Made by a program: the position numbers and the translations under genes
The notes under the pieces: generated by a model
What the model saw: the letters and a program-made list of their open reading frames with translations, nothing else
Told to the model about the DNA's origin: nothing
Database searches by the model: none
DNA from: an archaeon
Lineage (GTDB): Archaea; Halobacteriota; Syntropharchaeia; Alkanophagales; Methanospirareceae
Direction of reading: 5' to 3'
Assembly: GCA_030019325.1 (NCBI GenBank)
Contig: JASEFB010000059.1
Location: 1 to 12,241 of the forward strand
Length of the DNA: 12,241 bases
Shown here: piece by piece, positions 1 to 7,005 of the stretch
How the letters are laid out: every line of letters starts with the position of its first letter
Numbering within the stretch: the stretch's first letter is position 1

Positions 1-8
1 AAAGTAAA

Positions 9-194
9 TTATGAGAACATACAGGAAATGTACCTCCATCCCAGTTGGGAAGTTTCTATTTCTTCTTCTCCGTCTGTGTATATACAGGTAAGTACGCTGG
101 TGGGCATCCAGAAGTGAAACTCTTTCGTTCCCTCGTCTCCACATACCGAAGACCAGTACTCTTCTTTGTAGGGTTTGTTCAGGCTCCAGAACAA
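9..194 (-). CDS. Uncertain small hypothetical ORF downstream of cdhB
   Basis: This short reading frame (61 codons from a TTG) follows cdhB on the same strand. I do not recognise the product. It is rich in Trp, Tyr, Glu and Cys, a composition that looks protein-like rather than random, and it has no membrane segment. No ATG or GTG opens the frame. The frame is open back to about 245, with a TAG at 246-248, and no convincing ribosome binding site precedes the TTG. A second frame just upstream opens with ATG near 241 and ends in TGA after 14 codons, close to where this frame begins. A single frameshift could therefore join the two into a protein of about 75 residues. It may be a degraded gene, a gene with a sequencing error, or a chance ORF in the operon's trailer. 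Confidence 0.25.
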   Translation of the reverse strand: MFWSLNKPYKEEYWSSVCGDEGTKEFHFWMPTSVLTCIYTDGEEEIETSQLGWRYISCMFS

Positions 195-278
195 GTCACC
201 AGAGACTTTCTGCCAAGTCGAAATCCCAACCCACGGCCATGGAGGCTAGAGAAAGAAGCAACTGTTATACCCACCTTT

Positions 279-821
279 TCAACCCATCCTCAACTTTGCA
301 ACCAATTCATCCAAATAATTTGCCCATTCCTCTTCGCTCATGTTCGGAAACGACATATCGGCATTTGGGTGGAAGAACCTGCACAGCGTGATTGTCCTCA
401 GCCAGGGTGCGAAATGTTTCAGGGTGGACAACCCTTGCGACCCTATATAATAAAGCATGCCGAGGAATACGACAAGGTCATGCTGCCCTGCACCTTTTAG
501 TCCTTCCCAGTCTGCATCTCTCAGCCTGTCTATTATGTTTATAAGTGGCATGCTCGCATCTGGCTCGAATCCCTTCTCCAAGAATGCTTTTAGGGTGTGC
601 GCAACGGCAACCATTGGCATTTTCGATTCCTTTGCTATTTCTATCGCATACTCTACCAAACTCTTCCCATTAAGCTCTGTTTCTAATGCGAGCGAGCCAA
701 CGATGAAAAGCGGTCTTTCTGCCTCTTTTATCATCCTCGCTGCTATTACCGGTGTTAAAATCTCGCCACGCCGTGGACCAGGTATGTTCGCTATCTCCCA
801 GGGATCATCTTTTTCTACCAT
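279..821 (-). CDS. cdhB: CO dehydrogenase/acetyl-CoA synthase, epsilon subunit (CdhB)
   Basis: This is the small accessory subunit of the archaeal CODH/ACS alpha2-epsilon2 module, which interconverts CO and CO2 in the cytoplasm. At 180 aa it has the usual family length. The N-terminal PW-x-x-ANIPGP stretch (residues 7-16), the IVGS segment near 40-43 that belongs to the Rossmann-like core, and the HPNAD-x-SFPN segment (151-160) are recognisable family signatures. The subunit has no metal cluster of its own; in the known family it binds CdhA and is thought to affect electron transfer. The ATG at 821 follows the HdrA-MvhD stop by 19 nt, with a GGAGG at 834-838 that sits rather far (12 nt) upstream. 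It is the last clear gene of the minus-strand operon. It is separated from its partner cdhA by four genes, whereas the two are usually adjacent. No cdhC, cdhD or cdhE lies in the window. Confidence 0.93.
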   Translation of the reverse strand: MVEKDDPWEIANIPGPRRGEILTPVIAARMIKEAERPLFIVGSLALETELNGKSLVEYAIEIAKESKMPMVAVAHTLKAFLEKGFEPDASMPLINIIDRLRDADWEGLKGAGQHDLVVFLGMLYYIGSQGLSTLKHFAPWLRTITLCRFFHPNADMSFPNMSEEEWANYLDELVAKLRMG

Positions 822-833
822 TTCTCTCTTTAT

Positions 834-838
834 CCTCC
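834..838 (-). promoter_or_regulatory. Shine-Dalgarno sequence of cdhB
   Basis: GGAGG on the minus strand lies between the HdrA-MvhD stop codon (841-843) and the cdhB ATG. The 12-nt spacing is longer than usual, but no better start codon is in reach. Confidence 0.5.
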
Positions 839-840
839 CT

Positions 841-3297
841 TTACCACACGCGCCCGCTGATGAAAAACGGTTTTTTACCTTCCATCCTGCTTATCTGCAC
901 TGTTCCTCGATCCATAAGCGGAGCCACGTACTTCAAGACATCCTGCACAGGTATTGAAAGCGTTTCCGAAATCCCTTCGAGTGTATGTTCACCACTCTCT
1001 AACATCGAAGTTACCTTTCTTTCCATGATCTCGCTCTTTACTATCTCCTCAAAGAAGGCATCTATATCCTTATCCTCCAATTTGACATATCGCGCAATCT
1101 CTGCTACCTTACCGACAATCCATCGTAGTTTAGGATTATTCACACCCTCTTTTACCGTGAGGAGTGCATCATAATGCTTCTCAAGTTCAAACGGTCCCAA
1201 CTCATTTATCTCCTTCACCGAACTCTCGATCAATTCCTTGAACTTCTGCCCCTCCGCTGCCGAGATCCAGCCGAGTCTTAACCTCCCCGGGTCTATTCCT
1301 GCGAATTCAAGCAGTTTCTTCATGAACTTCACCCTCATCTCCGCATGATAGTTCCCCACAACATAATGACAATCGCCGATATGACATCCGGTAACGAGCA
1401 CGCCATCTACATTGTGGAAGAACGGCTCGACCATCATCCAGGGGTCTATTCGCCCTGCGCACATCACTCTGATCAGCTTTGCATTTGGCGGATACTGGAA
1501 CCGTGATACACCTGCCATATCTGCTCCTGCGTACGAGCACCAGTTACAACTGAACGCTAATATCCTTGGTCTTATCTCTATTCGCTCCTCTTCAGGCACA
1601 TACGCACTTTTTATCTGTGCTAAAATCTGCTCATCTCTGAAATGCCGCATTGTGATCGCCTGATAGGGGCACGCAGCCGCACAGGTTCCGCATCCTTTGC
1701 ACAACGCCCGGTTCACTTCCGCACCAAACTCCCCTGGTCCATACCTGTTTATGGTAAGAGCGCCGTATTCGCAGACCTCCGCACATAATCCGCATCCCTT
1801 GCATATACTCTGGCTGATGTCCGAAACAATTCCCTCTGTCTCCACTTCACTCTTTGTCAATATGGTAGAAGCCCGTGATGCTGTTCCATACGCCTCCGCT
1901 ACGCTTTCAGGCACGAACTTCGGTGAATGCGCCGTCCCGCACAGAAAGATACCATCAGTAGAGAAGTCAATGGGTCGCAGTTTGACATGTGCCTCGAAGA
2001 AGAACCTATCCAAGCCCAGCGGAACCTTTAAGAGCTTGGAAAGCTCCGATGCATCCGGGTGCTGCACCAGCGGTGTGGATAGAACCACCAGATCGGCATT
2101 GTATTCTCGCTCATCCCTCACGAGCTCAGAGAAGAACTTCACTTTCAGTCCCCCATCCTCTTTCACCACTTCCGGAAGGTTCTCAGGACTATACCTATCG
2201 AATCGTATGCCAGTTTGCATTGCTTTTCGGTAAAGCTTCTCGTACTCCACGCCATATACATGAATCCCATTGTGGAGTAAGTGGATATTCGCTTCAGGAT
2301 TTTTCTCCTTGAGGAGGATCGCATTTTTTATCGCCACTGCACAACAGATTCGCGAGCAGTATGCTACCCTTTGCCCTCGGGAACCCACACATTGGATCAT
2401 CACCACATCTCTCTTTTCGCCAAGGTTGTTCTCTTTCAACCTCTCTTCCAATTCCATCTGTGTAATTACTTCTTCATATTCGCCGTATCCATAAAGGCCA
2501 TCTGGCTTGAGAACCTCAGCACCCGTAGCAACAATTATCGTGCCTACTTTGAAACTGTGTTTCCTCTCCTCTCCATTTCCATTTTGCACGACTGTTACCT
2601 CAAAGTTACCGACATACCCGTCCACTCTCTTAACGCGGGAAGAAGTGAAGAGTTTTATGCGTGGATGTTCTTGTACTTTCTCAATTGTAGGTTCTAGAGA
2701 AGCGTGAGCATCAACATTTCCCGGATAGAGCTTGTTTATTTTTCGCAGCATGCCACCAATTTCCGCTTCTTTCTCCACGAGATACACCTCGAAGCCTCGA
2801 TTTGCTATGCTTAGCGCTGCAGTCATACCAGATATCCCTGCGCCGATAACCATCGTAGTATTCTCGACACCGATGTTTATGTATTCCAGGGGCTCTAACC
2901 GTGCAGCTCTGGCAACGCCCATCCTGATCAAATCCTTCGCCTTCTCCGTTGCTTTTTCCGGCTCTCGCATGTGCACCCAGCTACACTGGTCTCGAATGTT
3001 CACGAAATCGAACAAGTAAGGGTTTAGTCCTGCCTCCTGACACGCGCTTCGGAATAAAGGCTCGTGTGTTCGAGGCGTGCATGCCGCCACCACTATCCTG
3101 TTAAGCCCATATTCCTTTATCGCATTTTTTATTGCGCTCACGCCTTCATCTGAACAGGTGTATAAATTGCGTTCCGCATATACAACCCCGGGAAGCCCTT
3201 TCACGTATTCTATTTCCGATGGCACATCCACCGTACCACCGATATTCGTGCCGCAGTGGCAGACAAAAACTCCTATTCTTACCTCTTCTTTTGCCAT
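841..3297 (-). CDS. hdrA: HdrA-MvhD fusion, QmoB-like electron-transfer flavoprotein
   Basis: This is an 818-aa cytoplasmic FAD/iron-sulfur protein. Residues 1-135 form the HdrA N-terminal domain (CHCG at 13-16, C48, C73, C105). An FAD-binding GAGISG motif is at 152-157, with a thioredoxin-reductase-like fold to about 480 carrying the HdrA-typical C303, C314, C318 and C319. Two ferredoxin motifs follow (C499/502/505/509 and C533/536/539/543). Residues 578-690 match MvhD, the [2Fe-2S] subunit (C584, C587, C613, then GCHIGDCHY from 637). Residues 700-818 are an extra tail with a winged-helix look. The ferredoxin that canonical HdrA carries inside its FAD domain is missing: the segment at 190-215 has no cysteine. 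HdrA-MvhD fusions occur in Methanosarcina HdrA2 and in QmoB. The ATG follows the upstream flavoprotein stop by 12 nt. A role in passing electrons between CODH or ferredoxin, a flavin and F420 is inferred. Confidence 0.9.
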   Translation of the reverse strand: MAKEEVRIGVFVCHCGTNIGGTVDVPSEIEYVKGLPGVVYAERNLYTCSDEGVSAIKNAIKEYGLNRIVVAACTPRTHEPLFRSACQEAGLNPYLFDFVNIRDQCSWVHMREPEKATEKAKDLIRMGVARAARLEPLEYINIGVENTTMVIGAGISGMTAALSIANRGFEVYLVEKEAEIGGMLRKINKLYPGNVDAHASLEPTIEKVQEHPRIKLFTSSRVKRVDGYVGNFEVTVVQNGNGEERKHSFKVGTIIVATGAEVLKPDGLYGYGEYEEVITQMELEERLKENNLGEKRDVVMIQCVGSRGQRVAYCSRICCAVAIKNAILLKEKNPEANIHLLHNGIHVYGVEYEKLYRKAMQTGIRFDRYSPENLPEVVKEDGGLKVKFFSELVRDEREYNADLVVLSTPLVQHPDASELSKLLKVPLGLDRFFFEAHVKLRPIDFSTDGIFLCGTAHSPKFVPESVAEAYGTASRASTILTKSEVETEGIVSDISQSICKGCGLCAEVCEYGALTINRYGPGEFGAEVNRALCKGCGTCAAACPYQAITMRHFRDEQILAQIKSAYVPEEERIEIRPRILAFSCNWCSYAGADMAGVSRFQYPPNAKLIRVMCAGRIDPWMMVEPFFHNVDGVLVTGCHIGDCHYVVGNYHAEMRVKFMKKLLEFAGIDPGRLRLGWISAAEGQKFKELIESSVKEINELGPFELEKHYDALLTVKEGVNNPKLRWIVGKVAEIARYVKLEDKDIDAFFEEIVKSEIMERKVTSMLESGEHTLEGISETLSIPVQDVLKYVAPLMDRGTVQISRMEGKKPFFISGRVW

Positions 3298-3309
3298 TTT
3301 ATTTTCCGG

Positions 3310-4653
3310 TTACTTTAAAGACACCTGTGAAATAACCTCTCCCGCCCTACCAGCCGCGCCACTCGCCTGTGCAACCGAATCCGATATATCCTTTGGATAC
3401 TGCGCAAACCCACAAACAAATATCCCCTCTCGGGTGGTATCAACCGGTGCATATAACGAATCCTTAGCCTTAAAGAACCCATATTCGTCCAATTCGACGC
3501 CCAATGCCTTTGCCAGCTCTTCTACTCCCTTACTCGGCACCAGCGCTGTACCTAATATAACCAGGTCAACCTCCATCCTTTTGAGTTCCCCGGTCAAAGT
3601 ATCTTCATACCATATCACCGGGCTTTTATCTCCATTCTCGGTTATTTTCCCCGGTTTCGCCCTAATGTAATTGATACCATACTCTTCCATTCCTCGCTCG
3701 ATATATTCCTGAAATCCTCTCCCAAAAGCTCTCAAATCGGTATAAAATACAAACGATTCCATATCCTCCTCATGTTCCCTCGCCAGCATCCCGCTCTTTG
3801 TTGCATACATACAACAGACGGACGAGCAATACGGATATCTCTTCAGGTCCCTCGACCCCACGCAGAGGATAAAAGCTAACCTCTTCGCCGGTTTTCCATC
3901 ACTTAACCGGATGAGATGCCCACCAGTGGGTCCTCCAGCATTTATCATCCGCTCGTATTGTAATCCTATAATCACATTCGCTATTCGCCCATACCCATAT
4001 TCCTCGATATCGTAAGGCTCATACACCTCGAGTCCTGTTGCAACTATGATAGCACCAACATGAAGCTCAACCTCTTCCCCCCTCTGGTCGAAATCAATTG
4101 CATCCCGTTCGCACGCCTCTTTACACGCTGGCGTCTTCCCACATTTACCCTTCGTTATGAACACGCACTCCTCCTCATCAATTACCGCAACCTTTGGAAC
4201 TGCCTGCACAAACGGCAGATATGCCGCACCCCTCTTCCTGAGCCCCATATCAAATTCGTCCGGGATTCTTTCTTTAAGTAAACACGCATCTACACAAGCA
4301 CCACATCCCGTGCATTTCTCTTCATCCACATATCTCGGCTTCCTACGAACCTTTACCGTAAAGTCACCTTTCTCGCCTGATACCTCTTTCACTTCAGAAT
4401 ACGAAAGCACGGTGATGTTCTCATGCCCAAAACATTCGAGCATCTTCGGCGCAAGAATGCACATCGAGCAGTCATTTGTCGGGAATGTCTTATCCAACTG
4501 AGCCATTCGACCGCCGATAGAAGGATTCTTCTCTACCAAATACACCTCGAAGTCTTGCTCCGCTAAGTCGAGCGACGCCTGAATCCCTGCTACTCCTCCC
4601 CCGATCACCAGTACACTTTTATTTCCGGTCATTCTATAAAATCGGCCATTCAT
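3310..4653 (-). CDS. Short HdrA-like (QmoA-like) FAD/iron-sulfur flavoprotein
   Basis: This protein of about 447 aa is homologous to the flavin part of HdrA and similar in size to QmoA. From the ATG at 4653 the FAD motif is GGGVAG (18-23). The HdrA/QmoA signature NDCSMCILAPKM (60-71) supplies C62 and C65. An internal ferredoxin follows at C114/117/120/124, plus C163/C171/C177/C181. The conserved C264, C276, C280 and C281 come next, and a final FAD-contact region surrounds CGFAQYPK (414-421). It lacks the HdrA N-terminal domain, the C-terminal ferredoxin pair and any MvhD domain. The next gene has most of these missing parts, so the two may act as a heterodimer. The start is uncertain. The ATG at 4653 has a GAGGG five bases upstream and overlaps the TPR gene by 20 nt; the ATG at 4632 fits the overlap-free boundary and the usual N-terminus, but has no visible ribosome site. 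The frame is open further upstream to 4728. Confidence 0.88.
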   Translation of the reverse strand: MNGRFYRMTGNKSVLVIGGGVAGIQASLDLAEQDFEVYLVEKNPSIGGRMAQLDKTFPTNDCSMCILAPKMLECFGHENITVLSYSEVKEVSGEKGDFTVKVRRKPRYVDEEKCTGCGACVDACLLKERIPDEFDMGLRKRGAAYLPFVQAVPKVAVIDEEECVFITKGKCGKTPACKEACERDAIDFDQRGEEVELHVGAIIVATGLEVYEPYDIEEYGYGRIANVIIGLQYERMINAGGPTGGHLIRLSDGKPAKRLAFILCVGSRDLKRYPYCSSVCCMYATKSGMLAREHEEDMESFVFYTDLRAFGRGFQEYIERGMEEYGINYIRAKPGKITENGDKSPVIWYEDTLTGELKRMEVDLVILGTALVPSKGVEELAKALGVELDEYGFFKAKDSLYAPVDTTREGIFVCGFAQYPKDISDSVAQASGAAGRAGEVISQVSLK

Positions 4654-5872
4654 GGTCGCCCTCAAAAAGCTCTTCACGAATTTCCTCTTTTTCCTCCTCT
4701 GTGTAATCGTCATTGTGCCGAACCTCATTATATCGCAGCATCTTTTCCCTCAAGGGTGGTTTAAACCGCTTCATTTCATTTTTAAGTTCTTTGAACTCAT
4801 CCCGCTCCACCAGTTTGTGTTTGCTGAGGAAGTTGTAGAACTCCAACACCGCAGCATATACACCGTCAAAAATCTCGTCGTCAATATCCCCAGTTTTGAA
4901 TATGAGTTTATGCATAATACGTTCAAAATTATCGGTTATTACTTCTATATCGTCGTATAAGAAGTAGCCATCATCATAAATGCCAAAAACAAAATCCAAA
5001 ATGTACCAGAGACTGAACATGATGTCATACCTCTCGCCTGCGCTGTACTTTGGATTCTGCAGTAGATGTCTTCTAAAAGCGTTAACCCGTGATTGATTAT
5101 AATCTACCACAAAGTCTTCGTATTCTTCCCATTCCTCCTTCTCCTCTAATTTATTGAGCTTTTCGTAATCCACTTCCCGCAATAAATAATCATCCCAATT
5201 ATGCATTTTTTTGCTCTTTATCAGCGTTTTACAGATTTCGTAATTGGTCTTCGCAATGTCATCTTTTTTATCCAGTTCAACCGCTTTCTTCAACGTCTTC
5301 TCCGCTTCTTCAACATTTCCACGAATCATCTCCAGCCAGCCCATGTTCGAGTAGAACTTAGAGCTTGAGCCCGACTCGATGGCTCTCTGTTGATACTCAA
5401 TTGCTTTATCCATCTTATTCAAACCGGCATAACAATGGGCAATGCGGTCATACACCGCTGGTTTCTGCTTATCTTTCTCTATTCCCAGCAGTTGGTTGTA
5501 ATATTCCAGTGCGAGCTCAAAACGAAGGTAATATTCCAGGAACTCGCAAGTTTTGTAATACGCATCTATCAAATCACTCCTTGAAAAATGCTCCCGTAGT
5601 GATTGCAGACCCCTGTCTATGCATCTCTTACCCGCTTCATCATTCCCGTTCTTTATATTTTCTGACGCCAAATCAAACAATGCGGGGTAATATTCCGGGC
5701 ACTCTTCTACGATTCCCTCTAACCATTCGATTTTCTCTTCCCCAACTATCGGTCCTCTTAATAGCGGCATCATATTGGTCGTAGTTAGATCTATATAATC
5801 TAACTCCGCCGCCATCCATGCATCGGTATCCTCAATTTTTTGCTTCCTTCTCTTCTTTTTCGGTTCCGGCAT
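4634..5872 (-). CDS. TPR-repeat protein of unknown function
   Basis: This is a 412-aa soluble protein. After a very basic N-terminus (residues 5-12), helical tetratricopeptide-like repeats run from about 45 to 215. The clearest are 104-137, 138-171 and 172-205, with the typical spacing of A/G, Y and A residues such as YDRIAHCYAGLNKMDKAIEY. The C-terminal half (about 225-412) is acidic, rich in Asp, Glu, Tyr and Lys, and matches nothing I recognise. There is no signal peptide, membrane segment or metal-binding cysteine cluster. It begins 2 nt after the HdrC-FrhB stop, behind a strong ribosome site, and runs into the following flavoprotein gene. It is therefore co-transcribed with redox subunits on both sides. 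TPR proteins mediate protein-protein contacts, so a scaffold, assembly factor or chaperone for the large redox complex is a reasonable but untested inference. Confidence 0.8.
   Translation of the reverse strand: MPEPKKKRRKQKIEDTDAWMAAELDYIDLTTTNMMPLLRGPIVGEEKIEWLEGIVEECPEYYPALFDLASENIKNGNDEAGKRCIDRGLQSLREHFSRSDLIDAYYKTCEFLEYYLRFELALEYYNQLLGIEKDKQKPAVYDRIAHCYAGLNKMDKAIEYQQRAIESGSSSKFYSNMGWLEMIRGNVEEAEKTLKKAVELDKKDDIAKTNYEICKTLIKSKKMHNWDDYLLREVDYEKLNKLEEKEEWEEYEDFVVDYNQSRVNAFRRHLLQNPKYSAGERYDIMFSLWYILDFVFGIYDDGYFLYDDIEVITDNFERIMHKLIFKTGDIDDEIFDGVYAAVLEFYNFLSKHKLVERDEFKELKNEMKRFKPPLREKMLRYNEVRHNDDYTEEEKEEIREELFEGDHEWPIL
4659..4663 (-). promoter_or_regulatory. Candidate Shine-Dalgarno deciding the QmoA-like start
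   Basis: GAGGG on the minus strand lies 5 nt upstream of the ATG at 4653, within the last codons of the TPR gene. It favours that start over the ATG at 4632, which has no comparable site. Confidence 0.45.
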
Positions 5873-5874
5873 CT

Positions 5875-7005
5875 TTACCGCCTCCTTATGTTCTGTTCAA
5901 TTCCTCCTAATTTTTCTAACTCCTCCATGCCTCTCTTCTTTTTCAAACGCGCTAACTCCACTATCTCTTCACGGTCAACCTCCGTCCTCTCCAGATCCTT
6001 CAATAACCCAAACAACTCCTCGCCCTTCTTTGACCTTATGATCACCGTCGAATAGCCATCGGGACTACCCACACTACCAACAGAGACATCAGCCAACCTT
6101 GCAGTGAAATCAGTGCAGAAATGGCAGCTCCCTCGAACCGCGCTCTCCAGTTCTTTCACTTCACATGCCTTTGACGCGTCTGCTATATGAACAACGAACT
6201 TACCCCTCTTCACCTCTATTTTATCCGCACGCCCGAGGTCAACCTCCAGTATTTCACTCACAATCGGCTTGAGCATTTCATAGTAAAAATTCTCGAAACA
6301 GAAAAGCCCGATAGTGTACAACTCCACATCGGGATAAAACCGTTGAATCCTTCTAATTCCGTAAATACCGCAAGGGAGGGCAACAATTGCGATCCTCTTC
6401 TTCCCTCCTCCTATCATCGCTTCTACCAGTCTTTCTACCGTAGGTGAGAATTGATATTTGGAGCCGCGCGCCTTGATGATATCATCCACGTTTTCTGCTA
6501 CAATCGCTTGAGCTCTGAAGCCATCTTGCCTATGCACGACAATCGCACTCTCAAAAAGCCCCTTTTCCATACCTGCGGTCAACATCGAGGTGACTATACC
6601 GCCATCCTGCCCTTTAATGGTAGTTTTTCCTGCTACCATTTCCCTCACAATGCCGATATCCTTGTCCCTCTCCCCAGAGAGGAACAACTGCTCGAGCTCC
6701 TTTAGGTATGCCTCTTCTTCAACCCCGGATTTTAGTGCTTCCGCTCTGAGCCCCCATATAAACTTAGGATAATCCACCTTCGACGGACATCGCTCACTGC
6801 ATATTTGGCAGCTCATGCATGACCATATCTTTTCATCACGAAGATCAATAACCCCCTCCAGAGCCTTTTTAGCAATCACGCGCGGGGAATAATCAGGTTC
6901 AAACCAGGCTATCGGGCAATTAGCAGTACACTCACCGCATTCCAAGCAGTTATAAACCTTCGTTTCCTGAATGAGTTCTTCTAGTTCCATTTTTTTCACT
7001 TCCAT
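5875..7005 (-). CDS. HdrC-FrhB fusion: F420-reactive flavin/iron-sulfur subunit
   Basis: This is a 376-aa two-domain cytoplasmic protein. Residues 1-80 are HdrC-like, with two complete CxxCxxCxxxCP motifs (C20/23/26/30 and C63/66/69/73) for two [4Fe-4S] clusters. From about 115 to 350 it is the FrhB/FdhB family, which binds FAD and exchanges hydride with coenzyme F420. GQDGGIVTSML is at 132-142, GSKY at 181-184, LPCG at 210-213, GLFCFENF at 233-240, and the CHFCTDF cluster motif at 294-300 is followed by the conserved ADVSVG. The ATG at 7005 overlaps the cdhA stop; the ATG at 6990 is an equally possible start, with a GGAAGTG upstream. The domain pair suggests that electrons move between F420/F420H2 and the HdrA proteins encoded two and three genes downstream. 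It resembles F420-linked Hdr systems, but without HdrB. The direction of flow cannot be read from sequence. Confidence 0.9.
   Translation of the reverse strand: MEVKKMELEELIQETKVYNCLECGECTANCPIAWFEPDYSPRVIAKKALEGVIDLRDEKIWSCMSCQICSERCPSKVDYPKFIWGLRAEALKSGVEEEAYLKELEQLFLSGERDKDIGIVREMVAGKTTIKGQDGGIVTSMLTAGMEKGLFESAIVVHRQDGFRAQAIVAENVDDIIKARGSKYQFSPTVERLVEAMIGGGKKRIAIVALPCGIYGIRRIQRFYPDVELYTIGLFCFENFYYEMLKPIVSEILEVDLGRADKIEVKRGKFVVHIADASKACEVKELESAVRGSCHFCTDFTARLADVSVGSVGSPDGYSTVIIRSKKGEELFGLLKDLERTEVDREEIVELARLKKKRGMEELEKLGGIEQNIRRR
5881..5887 (-). promoter_or_regulatory. Strong Shine-Dalgarno sequence of the TPR gene
   Basis: AAGGAGG on the minus strand lies 8 nt before the ATG at 5872, inside the last codons of the HdrC-FrhB gene, where it encodes part of the terminal arginine run. 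It fixes the start of the TPR protein and suggests efficient, coupled translation. Confidence 0.75.

Noticed and set aside
3077..3670. Long plus-strand open frame (197 codons) opposite the HdrA genes
   Set aside because: It spans the boundary of two well-supported minus-strand genes, has no recognisable domain, and its Ser/Pro/Thr-rich composition is typical of an antisense shadow. The same holds for plus-strand frames at 457-957, 1697-2233 and 7852-8343.
4654..4728. Upstream extension of the QmoA-like protein to 4728
   Set aside because: It would overlap the TPR gene by 95 nt and add a basic, non-homologous leader; a Shine-Dalgarno supports the ATG at 4653 instead.
841..7005. Complete heterodisulfide reductase (HdrABC)
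   Set aside because: HdrA-, HdrC- and MvhD-type parts are present, but no protein with the paired CCG motifs of HdrB is encoded in the window.
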